Of a stretch of DNA of 64,000 bases, positions 27,682 to 36,200 are shown piece after piece (position 1 is the first letter of the stretch; the number at the start of each line of letters is the position of its first letter). Below the pieces are notes generated by a model. It was not told where the DNA came from and did no database searches. It saw only the letters and a program-made list of their open reading frames with translations. The translations under genes and the position numbers were made by a program. Source of the stretch: Vibrio quintilis (GTDB taxonomy: Bacteria > Pseudomonadota > Gammaproteobacteria > Enterobacterales > Vibrionaceae); NCBI RefSeq assembly GCF_024529975.1, contig NZ_AP024897.1:2976001-3040000 (forward strand), in the 5' to 3' direction.

Positions 27682-28815
27682 CTACGGACTTGGTGGATTC
27701 ATTTCATCAATGTAAATAGATGGAGTTTGTCGTTCAATCATCTTATCAGACAATTTTTTTGCTTGAGTAATTTCTGATTTTGATAATTCAGAAACGCCTC
27801 TTTGTTTCAAACGAAACTGAAATAAGTCAAAATGATTGAATCTATTGCTATTAGCATGATCGGAGGTTAAGGCACAAGCACCACCTTTTATCAAATCTGA
27901 ACGTTGGCTGTGTTCCTTCTTAGAATAATAAAAAGAACATATTTCCGGCATATCTTCTAAATAAACACTTCTCTGAATAATCTGGAGTAAGTAATCAGGT
28001 GTAACTGAAATATCATCACCAAATACAATCTTAGACATAAGTGGGACATAGTTATTATTCACCGCTAACTTCATCAACTGAATAACTAGTTTTTTATTTT
28101 CATGTGCACGTAATTTCTTATTATTTAAATAGCCATCTAACATATCCATCAATGGATAATAATAATTATTTTTTGCATTTTCAGTCACTAATCTTTCCAA
28201 CTCTTTATGTTCTTCTTCAGTCGTCAGTAACTTATCTCTTAATAAATAATACCCGGCTTTAACATCACCTTTATCAGCTCGTTCTTTAAGTAGCTTTCGC
28301 CCAAAAATTCCCCATTTTTCTTTACAAAAACCAGACATAAACCGCTGACAAACTGGGTTATCCACATCCAGCCTTAACGCGGCATAAGGGTTCCCCAATT
28401 TTGCTGACTTTTGATATAAATGTGCCGCTTTGGATGAGCGATAAGGACTACCGTAGGTAATTTCTGCCAACCAAAACATTGCACCTGCGTTACCCTTTTC
28501 CACCAAAGGTTCCAAGAGTTTTTCTGCAATATCCCAACGGTGGCGCTGAATTTCTAATACAGGTTGGTATAGCGGATTATCTGGCTGGTAAGTACTGGAA
28601 ATATAAGGATCCGGATTAAAAGGTGTACTTTCTTCTGCCATCCGCAGAAGGTCCGTTAACACCTTTGGTCCTTCTTTTTGACGGGCGGTAAAACCATCAG
28701 GGAATAACCATAAATATCCAATCACTAAAGATGTAATTAAAACTAAGCTGAAAAAAACTATAGCGATCCATTTGAATATTTTTTTGCATAGTGACTTAAG
28801 GTTAAATTTGCTCAT
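27682..28815 (-). CDS. Membrane-anchored Sel1-like protein, candidate cognate immunity copy C
   Basis: 377 residues. The anchor (about 14-37, WIAIVFFSLVLITSLVIGYL) differs in sequence from copies A and B, but the following domain is clearly homologous (EGPKVLTDLLRMAEESTPFNPDPY, RHRWDIAEKLLEPLVEKGNA, QRFMSGFCKEKWG) and the tail is TPSIYIDEMNPPSP. The ATG at 28815 overlaps the effector stop as ATGA and has GGA upstream; the frame's earlier GTG (28824) is not needed. Being coupled to the effector gene, this is the best candidate for its true immunity partner. Function is inferred from gene order and anchor topology. Confidence 0.75.
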   Translation of the reverse strand: MSKFNLKSLCKKIFKWIAIVFFSLVLITSLVIGYLWLFPDGFTARQKEGPKVLTDLLRMAEESTPFNPDPYISSTYQPDNPLYQPVLEIQRHRWDIAEKLLEPLVEKGNAGAMFWLAEITYGSPYRSSKAAHLYQKSAKLGNPYAALRLDVDNPVCQRFMSGFCKEKWGIFGRKLLKERADKGDVKAGYYLLRDKLLTTEEEHKELERLVTENAKNNYYYPLMDMLDGYLNNKKLRAHENKKLVIQLMKLAVNNNYVPLMSKIVFGDDISVTPDYLLQIIQRSVYLEDMPEICSFYYSKKEHSQRSDLIKGGACALTSDHANSNRFNHFDLFQFRLKQRGVSELSKSEITQAKKLSDKMIERQTPSIYIDEMNPPSP

Positions 28816-31800
28816 AATATCCACTTAAATTTTTTCCAGAACCCTTCACTTTCTGCCACCATTTCTTTTACCCTTTGTCGATCTTCAACAATGATGGAGG
28901 TATCATCCTTTTTATCTACTCGATAGGCTATTAACAAGTTAGTAAGACCTGCATTTTTAGAATAAAAACGACAGCATCTCATATTTCCGCATAATTCTTC
29001 ACTACTTTTCACAAAAGTATCTATTATGGCTCGAGCTTGTACATTATTAAACTCATACCTTAGCAAGTTGATAAACTTAGCTAGTTGAACCCAACTTTTA
29101 GCAAAACGTTGCCACTGCTCATATGGATTACGTGCCGTTTCAAGATTTCCCCCCATACGAATTAGACTTTCCTCAAACTGACGGCGGCGTTGTTCTATTT
29201 GTTCCTCGCTTTTAGCACTATCAACCAGCCATTGCATAATCTGCACAATAGCCTGTGCTTTCAGTAATTCCGTTCGCTCCCTTGCCTTATGGTCTTGCAC
29301 GTAACTATTTGTTGCAAAGTCTGGCATAATATCTTCCATCATATCAGGCAGAAGATCATAAACATTCTCGTATATACTCTCATCCTCAGGCTGACTCAAA
29401 CAATCCAATAATTTACACATAGATTCAGGTGGCATATTTTTCACCCAGCTCTGTACTTTCTGTTTATTACTTCGCTCAAGAATATTTCGGGCAATCGTCG
29501 GCGCATACTCTTTCTTTAACGCATTGGATTTAAAATCATTGTAAGCGGTGGCGGGCATTAACAGAATATCACCGAAGCTCAGCCCTAAAACGATGGCAAG
29601 GGTTAAACGTTCATTTAACGCTTCATAATCATCATTTCTGCCGTTTTCATCCACTTCCCCGAATACAGCAATTCGCCGGAAGCCGGTTTCTTTCAGGACA
29701 TTAAGTAAGTGCTCAATAAAGCGATCCGCATTAACCGGATTGACCGATACCGAAATTTTACCCGACACCCCCGGACCACATACAACTTTCGCTGCGGCAA
29801 CCATATACAGCGTGCCGTTTTGAAAGGCAATTCTCAGTTCACCGGAAAAGCCAATCCCGGCATTGGCAGCCAGCTGACTGGTCACGCCACCTAACTCCAG
29901 TAAATCGGCATCAATTTTATGACTGTTAATCGTGGTGGATGGCGGCCGCCAGTAGACTTTTGCCCCGATTTGGCCACCCGCTTCTACCCCGGCAAAAGCA
30001 TCAATTTTAGCCACGCCCTGTGCGGCCAGTGCCGGTTTATTACCGCCACCTGAACCGCTATTCGCCTGCCCGGATGGATTGCCATTATCTGAACCATTAT
30101 CCGGGGCAGAAGACTGCGGGATATTCTGATCAGCGCCATTGACCCGGTAGCCCAGTGTCCGGCTGTTGACGCCCTGATTATAATCCTGATAACAGGTGGC
30201 TTTACCTTTAACGCCGATTTTCCCATCCGTTGCCGCCGGGCCGAAACTGACATTGCCGGAAATAGTACAGGTTGCTGCCGCTAAGCCATATACAACCGCA
30301 GAGATTTCAAGGAAGAAATCGCCACATTCATATGTTTTCGGTACTTCTTTCCGCTGCGCTTTATCCCATGCCATATAAGTGATATCTGGCTGCATACCTT
30401 TCACCGGGCCTTTGGTCGGGTCGCCCTTATCTCCATGCGGGAACCAGGTCTTAAATGATAACTGACCACTCAGCAACGTCAGGTTCACGCTGGCAGAAAC
30501 ACCACTGGTTAAATCCATATTCGGTTTGAGTTTATCGTGCTCACTGGCGGGCAGATTCACAGTCCCACTGGCACTGGAAGAAAGCCGCATAAACTGCGCC
30601 TCAGCATCCACCACATACAGTGATTTACCATCCGGCCCGAGGCCGTCTTCCCAGTGATAATTGTCCTCCCAGAATGCCGTTGATTTCCCTTTCGCTTCTT
30701 TGGCAATATTGAAGACACTCAGGGCAAATTTCCCTTTGACCAAATCTTTTGCGGCATCGGCTCCGGCACTTGCTGCGGTTTTATACACGGCATTGAGGTT
30801 TTTCAGGGTATTCTTCAAACTATCAAACCTGTGCAACGCCTGCTTCTGTGAATCCACCATCGTACCCGGCCCAACCGGCACCACTTTCTGAGTGATATTC
30901 TTTACATGGCCTCTGGCTTTACTCTCATCTCCGGAAGACTGCGGCAAATACCAGGCAGGGCCGCGAACCCAACCGACATCTCCGCTGGAAAGCAGCACGC
31001 ACTCCACCACCTGTAAATCGGCTTCACCGGTTTTTTTGTGGAACAGTCTGCGGCTTTTCTTCTGCGGCTTAAACTTCTCTTCATCCCAAATCAGCTGATA
31101 AGACGCTTTTTTCTTTTCTTCAGGCAAATAAAAGTGTTGCAGGTTTTCTGCCTTCTTTGCCCGATCTGCAGCCAGATCTTTTAAAAACTCAATCCGGGCC
31201 AACGCTAATTTCTTCACCCAAATCATATTGCTGAACATTTCCGGAGCAGGCATGGCAGAAGAACCCAGCACCTGTTTTAAATCACCAGTCCACTGGCCCA
31301 GTGTCGCATCAATCAGTTTGACAATCGCCAGTGATGGATAATAACCCCACTCAACAAACCCCTTGGTATTAATGATTCGTTTCATCTGACTTTGTGCCGG
31401 CTCTTTAGAATCCGTTTTGACACCAAGTTCCTGAATCAGCTTTTTTGCAATCTCCGGCCCATCTTCGATATCAATCTTACGGCTTGACTGGCCCGACAAA
31501 AATTCATTACTACGCCAGAAATCAAACATGTCACTATGCTGGCGTAAAGTCTCAGGCCCGAGATGTTTATCAGATTCACCTTCTAACTCAGCAAATGTCA
31601 GGCACTGCTCTTTCAACAGAATGCCCATCCGGTTCAGGTTCAGCAGATTCGCGGCAAAGCTATTCGACTGCCCATGATAATTGTCATCATCTACCGATTC
31701 ATACGATAAAATGTTCGCTGACACCTCTTTGACGTAGCTCCAGAACATCTTAATATTCCGGCTGGCTTCCTCATGAGAGTTCAGGGCGGTTTCAGTGTCA

Positions 31801-32771
31801 CGATATGTCCGGCCGAGGAAAACAAACTTCAGGGCATTTTCAATATTTTTCTGCTGGCTGCTGGTGAAGTACTGATGATTTTTATCATAAACAAATTTTG
31901 AGCCATCATCCGTGGTCAGCGTCCGGGCAAACTGCTCAGCACGGCGTTCAATATCTTTCCGCTCCCCCTCCAGATGCTGTATGACTTTATAACGCAGTTT
32001 AATTCTTGCTTTCGCCAGCTGATTTCTGGTATCACTGATTTTCTTAAATTGTTTGATCGTCATATCAACAGAAGTCATGCCGGGCCCATAACTTTGGGTC
32101 ATCAAGGCATAAGTGATGTAGTTTTTGACCTTTTCCCACATCATATATTTATCAATCAGTTCTTTTACATCTAATCCTTCCTGAGTCGCAACTGATTCGA
32201 TAAAACTGTCTTCACCATGTTCAAATTGTTTTGCTGCACCTGTTTTTATCGTTAACAACAGATAAAGCATTAAACGATAACGATCGACGTCTTCTTTTGA
32301 CGCCAGAAATGCTTCATGCGGCGTATTCTGAAATTTAGACAGCAGCCCGAGGCTATTGAGATTTTGCAGGGTTGCTTCGTGATCCGCGACAACCGATTTA
32401 GCAACTAACTTTTGTTCATCCTGAATGATTGTCTGCGCATCTTTACTGACCGCATACCAGACTTTTTTATTCGATTTGGGATGAGAAGGCACGTATAAAA
32501 TATCCACCAGCTCAGGTGTACTACTGCCACAATAATCGTTTTTACATTTGGGTGGCTTTGGCAGCGGAATGCGGGTGCCCGGATCATTATTAAATGCAGC
32601 GCCTTCCTGCCCCGGTAACACCAGCGTATTTCCTGCATAAATCAGATCAATATTTTTAATCTGCTCACTATTCAACGCAGCCAGTTGATTCAGGTCGATG
32701 CCAAACTTCCCGGCGATCAGGCTCAGGCAGTCGCCTTCCTTAATTGTATATGTCTTTAAATTATCAGCCAT
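28812..32771 (-). CDS. LysM-headed putative T6SS effector, 1319 residues
   Basis: Large protein coded directly after the DUF4123 adaptor. Residues about 7-53 form a LysM domain (YTIKEGDCLSLIAGKFGIDL, then YAGNTLVLPG), followed by a Pro/Cys linker (PPKCKNDYCGSS). A long helical region extends to about 640. A Gly/Ala/Ser-rich region (about 730-1010) has alternating hydrophobic residues suggestive of beta strands (SASVNLTLLSGQLSFKTW, SGELRIAFQNGTLYMVAAAK) and includes an Asn/Gly/Ser linker near 900. The C-terminal part from about 1060 is helical and encoded by AT-rich DNA. No catalytic motif is recognised, so membrane damage is plausible but unproven. The ATG at 32771 is preferred to the GTG at 32774. 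Confidence 0.75.
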   Translation of the reverse strand: MADNLKTYTIKEGDCLSLIAGKFGIDLNQLAALNSEQIKNIDLIYAGNTLVLPGQEGAAFNNDPGTRIPLPKPPKCKNDYCGSSTPELVDILYVPSHPKSNKKVWYAVSKDAQTIIQDEQKLVAKSVVADHEATLQNLNSLGLLSKFQNTPHEAFLASKEDVDRYRLMLYLLLTIKTGAAKQFEHGEDSFIESVATQEGLDVKELIDKYMMWEKVKNYITYALMTQSYGPGMTSVDMTIKQFKKISDTRNQLAKARIKLRYKVIQHLEGERKDIERRAEQFARTLTTDDGSKFVYDKNHQYFTSSQQKNIENALKFVFLGRTYRDTETALNSHEEASRNIKMFWSYVKEVSANILSYESVDDDNYHGQSNSFAANLLNLNRMGILLKEQCLTFAELEGESDKHLGPETLRQHSDMFDFWRSNEFLSGQSSRKIDIEDGPEIAKKLIQELGVKTDSKEPAQSQMKRIINTKGFVEWGYYPSLAIVKLIDATLGQWTGDLKQVLGSSAMPAPEMFSNMIWVKKLALARIEFLKDLAADRAKKAENLQHFYLPEEKKKASYQLIWDEEKFKPQKKSRRLFHKKTGEADLQVVECVLLSSGDVGWVRGPAWYLPQSSGDESKARGHVKNITQKVVPVGPGTMVDSQKQALHRFDSLKNTLKNLNAVYKTAASAGADAAKDLVKGKFALSVFNIAKEAKGKSTAFWEDNYHWEDGLGPDGKSLYVVDAEAQFMRLSSSASGTVNLPASEHDKLKPNMDLTSGVSASVNLTLLSGQLSFKTWFPHGDKGDPTKGPVKGMQPDITYMAWDKAQRKEVPKTYECGDFFLEISAVVYGLAAATCTISGNVSFGPAATDGKIGVKGKATCYQDYNQGVNSRTLGYRVNGADQNIPQSSAPDNGSDNGNPSGQANSGSGGGNKPALAAQGVAKIDAFAGVEAGGQIGAKVYWRPPSTTINSHKIDADLLELGGVTSQLAANAGIGFSGELRIAFQNGTLYMVAAAKVVCGPGVSGKISVSVNPVNADRFIEHLLNVLKETGFRRIAVFGEVDENGRNDDYEALNERLTLAIVLGLSFGDILLMPATAYNDFKSNALKKEYAPTIARNILERSNKQKVQSWVKNMPPESMCKLLDCLSQPEDESIYENVYDLLPDMMEDIMPDFATNSYVQDHKARERTELLKAQAIVQIMQWLVDSAKSEEQIEQRRRQFEESLIRMGGNLETARNPYEQWQRFAKSWVQLAKFINLLRYEFNNVQARAIIDTFVKSSEELCGNMRCCRFYSKNAGLTNLLIAYRVDKKDDTSIIVEDRQRVKEMVAESEGFWKKFKWIL

Positions 32772-32775
32772 CACG

Positions 32776-33330
32776 TTATACCCATGCTTTAAATACTGGA
32801 GAAATCAATTCATAAGGCTGTGTTACAGCCTCCGGCATCCGGGCCGGATGATGCAATGTACGGAACTGCTGGTTACTGTCGGTCCAGCTCATCGACTGGC
32901 AGGGACCGAGAATTGTCCGGATATCTTCATCCGTCAGCTGATGAACAATCTCTTCCCAAAGCGGGCTGCCGTAATATCGGAAAAACAGTGGTGCACTGTC
33001 GATATACACATCATGAAGTGCCTGTAAATGCGCCATTAGCGTTTCTTCATCAAGTGAGCGCTCACAGGAAAACAACACACAACTGGTGCGCAGGGCATAA
33101 TCTTCCACCATTTGAATGGCAATTTCTTCCGAACCGGTAAAACGAAAAGCGACCGGACTCTGCGCCAGCAAATGTTCATGCTCTGTACCAACAAATAGTT
33201 TTTGCATCGCGGGGGCTTCTTCGCATTGATAAGCCAGTTGTGCAATATCCGGCACCCGGACTGTATCGACGACCAGCCAGTGATCCATTTCCGGTGTCGT
33301 CATTAATTTCTCTAACGCTTTATGCTTCAT
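32776..33330 (-). CDS. DUF4123 T6SS adaptor (Tap/TEC family)
   Basis: 184-residue chaperone-adaptor that loads an effector onto its VgrG spike. The family pattern is visible: WLVVDTVRVPDIAQLAYQ at the N-terminus, a central LFSCERSLDEETLMAHLQAL helix and the conserved PLFFRYYGSPLW with its aromatic/Arg core. The ATG at 33330 overlaps the vgrG stop as ATGA, so translation is coupled; the longer frame to 33354 is not needed. Only four bases separate it from the effector start. Placement between vgrG and effector is the standard arrangement for this family and supports the effector call. Confidence 0.88.
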   Translation of the reverse strand: MKHKALEKLMTTPEMDHWLVVDTVRVPDIAQLAYQCEEAPAMQKLFVGTEHEHLLAQSPVAFRFTGSEEIAIQMVEDYALRTSCVLFSCERSLDEETLMAHLQALHDVYIDSAPLFFRYYGSPLWEEIVHQLTDEDIRTILGPCQSMSWTDSNQQFRTLHHPARMPEAVTQPYELISPVFKAWV

Positions 33331-35528
33331 GATGCTTTCCCCTGACACGGACAATCAGAACGCGGGCAGGAGCCATCTGGTTGTTTCTGACACTTCTTAA
33401 CCAGTGGCAGATTATCAAGTGCAATTTCGATAAATGATTCCGGTGAAATTGGGGTTGGCTGGTGCCGCTTCGGCGTTTGCTTCGCCGCAGGCTTCTCTTT
33501 CTCCACATAATCCACAATCACCGCCTCAGCACCGGTCATACCGGTAATTTCCGGTGGCACCAGCTCTTCCGGTGGCTCTAATGCTTCAAGGATTTTCGGC
33601 ATCACCGCATCTTCGCCGCCGTAACCGGAGCCGCTGCCGGCACTGCCGCCGGAGTTGAGGTTAATCGCCGGGCCGACCACACTCACGCCGCCCGGATCGA
33701 GCTTGACGAAAGTGCCGCCGACTTTGACCGTGATTTCACTGCCCGCCTGAAGCACCACCGAGTTGCCGCCTTTGAGATGTACTTCTGAGCCAGCGTCCAG
33801 CGCCATCTTGCCCGCAACTTTTTGATGGAATTCTTTATCGACGCTGACGGTGCGGTTTTTGGTGATCTTGCTGCGTTGTTCGCCTTCGATGACTAAGTGA
33901 TCGGCTTTTTTGATATTGCCGTACTGGTCGTTTTCGATCGTCTCGTGGCGGTCGTGTTTGATATCAGTGGTTGAATCGTTTTCAATCAGGGTTTCAATAT
34001 CTTTCTGCGCATGCAGAGAAATCTTTTCGCTGCCGGACTGATCTTCAAAACTCAGCTCGTTATAGCCTTTGCCCTGATGGGTTTGGGTGCGCAAAACAGT
34101 TTTGGTTTTATTCGCTGGCAGTGCGTACGGCGGTGTGTTACTGGCGTGGAAGGTTCTGCCGGTGACAATCGGCTGGTCCGGATCGCCATGCAGGAAGGAG
34201 ACAATCACTTCATTACCGATGCGCGGCACCGTGACCATGCCCTGCTGTGCGCCTGCCCAGCCCTGTGAGACGCGGATCCAGCAGCTGCTTTTATCATCGG
34301 AGCCGTCGTAACGGTCCCACGGGAAATGCAGTTTGACCCGGCCGTGTTCGTCGGTGTAAATCTCTTCTCCCGGCGGGCCAACCACCAGCGCGATGCTTGG
34401 GCCATCGACACGGGGTTTGGGCTGCGGGTGCGCACGCCAGACGCTGTCGCCGGGAATCAAAGTAAACTGGTTGCTGTAGTCGGTTCCTCCGCCACTGCTG
34501 CCTTCTTCCAGCGCCTGCGGCTGGCTGCCGGTGTGAGAGACCTGTACCGCCAGCCACAACCTGTTCATCGCATCATCGTCATGCTCTTTGACCTCAAACC
34601 GCTGCCCGGCCTGAATTTTGGTTTCATCACTCTGGCCGCTGACGGTGTGCGCCGCGCGGCGCAGGTATTCCAGACGGATTTTGGTGAAGGCTTTGCCGTT
34701 GCCATCGTCTTTAAAGCGGCCGGGGAAGTCGAAATGCTCGTACATTTCTTCCTGATAATCCATCGCCGTGCCGTCTTCTTTTTGTGAGAAGTTGTAATCC
34801 GGCTTTTTAAAGCTGTAGTCACGCATTTCAATTGAGCTGACTTCAGACTGCTTACGCTCGGTCATCGAGGAGATATAACCATCCGGGTTCGCGCCGCCGG
34901 ACAGGCAGTTGTACGGCGCTTTACCGCCCAGTTTCGGGAAGCCTTTGTCGTGGTCGGTGATCACCAGCATGTGTTTGCTGTCTTCGTGGGTGTACATGTA
35001 CATCATGCCTTCTTCAGCCGCGAGGCGGTGGAAGAACGCGAGGTCGTTTTCGCGGTACTGGACACAGTATTCACGCACGGCAGGTGTGCGTTTGAGGTCA
35101 AAACAGAAGTCAGAAATGCCCATTTCTCCGAGGATAATCGAGAGGATATCCTGGGCATTTTTCTGCTGGAAAATCCGGCTGTTGCGGCGCAGGGCTAACC
35201 GTTCAAGTGACGGCACCAAAGTGATCGAATAAAAGGTGTGGTGATGGCCGGTGTCGTGCTTATCCAGCGTGCGGATCACACCATGAACTTTCTGCACCAC
35301 TTTGCCGTTGCGGATCACTTCCAGCAGCGCTTTGCTGTCGATGACCTTTTTTGCCGGCAGGCTACTGCTGCTGCGACTGGCTAAGTCGATGTGATAGCGG
35401 TAGCCAAAATACGGATTGCCACTGCTGTCAACTGAGTCTGAAATGGATTCGTTACCCTGAAAACCACGCACGACGAGGGTATCGTCACTGATCCCATCGA
35501 TGGTCAGCCTGAAATTTAGTCTTCTCAT
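33327..35528 (-). CDS. vgrG: T6SS spike protein VgrG with extended Cys-rich tail
   Basis: 733 residues. Residues 1 to about 370 are the gp27-like hub (RRLNFRLTIDGIS, YCVQYRENDLAFFHRLAAEEG). The gp5-like OB domain follows (EEIYTDEHGRVKLHFPWDR, SCWIRVSQGWAGAQQGM, GNEVIVSFLHGDPDQP). The beta-helix needle has repeats such as IKHDRHETIENDQYGNIK and GSEVHLKGGNSVVLQAGSEI up to about 640. A further 90 residues form an extension ending CQKQPDGSCPRSDCPCQG, probably the docking site for adaptor or cargo. The C-terminal end overlaps the adaptor gene by four bases. No hcp or sheath genes are nearby, so this is an orphan vgrG module. Confidence 0.95.
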   Translation of the reverse strand: MRRLNFRLTIDGISDDTLVVRGFQGNESISDSVDSSGNPYFGYRYHIDLASRSSSSLPAKKVIDSKALLEVIRNGKVVQKVHGVIRTLDKHDTGHHHTFYSITLVPSLERLALRRNSRIFQQKNAQDILSIILGEMGISDFCFDLKRTPAVREYCVQYRENDLAFFHRLAAEEGMMYMYTHEDSKHMLVITDHDKGFPKLGGKAPYNCLSGGANPDGYISSMTERKQSEVSSIEMRDYSFKKPDYNFSQKEDGTAMDYQEEMYEHFDFPGRFKDDGNGKAFTKIRLEYLRRAAHTVSGQSDETKIQAGQRFEVKEHDDDAMNRLWLAVQVSHTGSQPQALEEGSSGGGTDYSNQFTLIPGDSVWRAHPQPKPRVDGPSIALVVGPPGEEIYTDEHGRVKLHFPWDRYDGSDDKSSCWIRVSQGWAGAQQGMVTVPRIGNEVIVSFLHGDPDQPIVTGRTFHASNTPPYALPANKTKTVLRTQTHQGKGYNELSFEDQSGSEKISLHAQKDIETLIENDSTTDIKHDRHETIENDQYGNIKKADHLVIEGEQRSKITKNRTVSVDKEFHQKVAGKMALDAGSEVHLKGGNSVVLQAGSEITVKVGGTFVKLDPGGVSVVGPAINLNSGGSAGSGSGYGGEDAVMPKILEALEPPEELVPPEITGMTGAEAVIVDYVEKEKPAAKQTPKRHQPTPISPESFIEIALDNLPLVKKCQKQPDGSCPRSDCPCQGKAS

Positions 35529-35555
35529 TATGATGCCTGTACGTTGTTATTACCT

Positions 35556-35600
35556 TTATACCCAAATCATCTTCCTGACCCAAACCACCTGAAGATGTCC
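35556..35600. repeat. Partial copy of a dispersed Vibrio-type palindrome
   Basis: tatacccaaatcatc followed closely by cccaaaccacctgaagatg: a rearranged, incomplete version of the full palindrome at 35711-35757, just upstream of vgrG. Confidence 0.6.
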
Positions 35601-35710
35601 GGTATCTGATGCTTTTTGTAAATCACGTTTTTTGCCGGTAACGCTCTGTAAAAAGCACTTCTTTTATCAAACCAACATGTATAACAAATGAACAATTTAT
35701 TGATTTTTCA

Positions 35711-35757
35711 TATACCCAAACCACCTGAAGATGCAGGTTTCAGGTGGTTTGGGTATA
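35711..35757. repeat. Dispersed palindromic repeat, complete copy
   Basis: Perfect 19-bp arms tatacccaaaccacctgaa / ttcaggtggtttgggtata around the loop gatgcaggt. Related copies are at 35556, 44641, about 50250 and 54736. Behaves like a REP/BIME-type extragenic element. Confidence 0.85.
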
Positions 35758-36200
35758 TCATTTAAGCCGGGACGACAAACTCAACGAAAATTGTTTGTAT
35801 TCTACACAGTTGCATGCATCAGCAGCATATTGAGAGAAGTCTTTTTATCAATTGGTTGAATAGATTGGGGTAAATATCACACTTACAAAAACAACCACTT
35901 GCATTTCACTCATTTGCACACAATTCATCAACACTCAAACCGATCAAATTATGACCAAATCCTAAAGCGTTTTTCTTTCAGTGAATCTCCCTGAGTGCAT
36001 TTTAAGAGTCAGTGTATAAATTCAAACAACAACCAAAAACCAGCATAAAAAATTACTTTTCTTTTATATATCAGCCAATCACATCGGAGCCATTTAGACT
36101 ATGCTAACGAGCAAATCAGATATTTTTAGATTTTTATTCTTTTAAACAAGGATTTGGTGTAACTTAATAAAAAAAATCAACCTGTTTCGGGGAAACAACC
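35758..36200. other. AT-rich non-coding leader upstream of alaA
   Basis: About 440 bases, markedly AT-rich, with no open frame of note. It should hold the alaA promoter. The translation signal for alaA, CGGGGAAACAACC, ends directly at its ATG. Confidence 0.5.
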
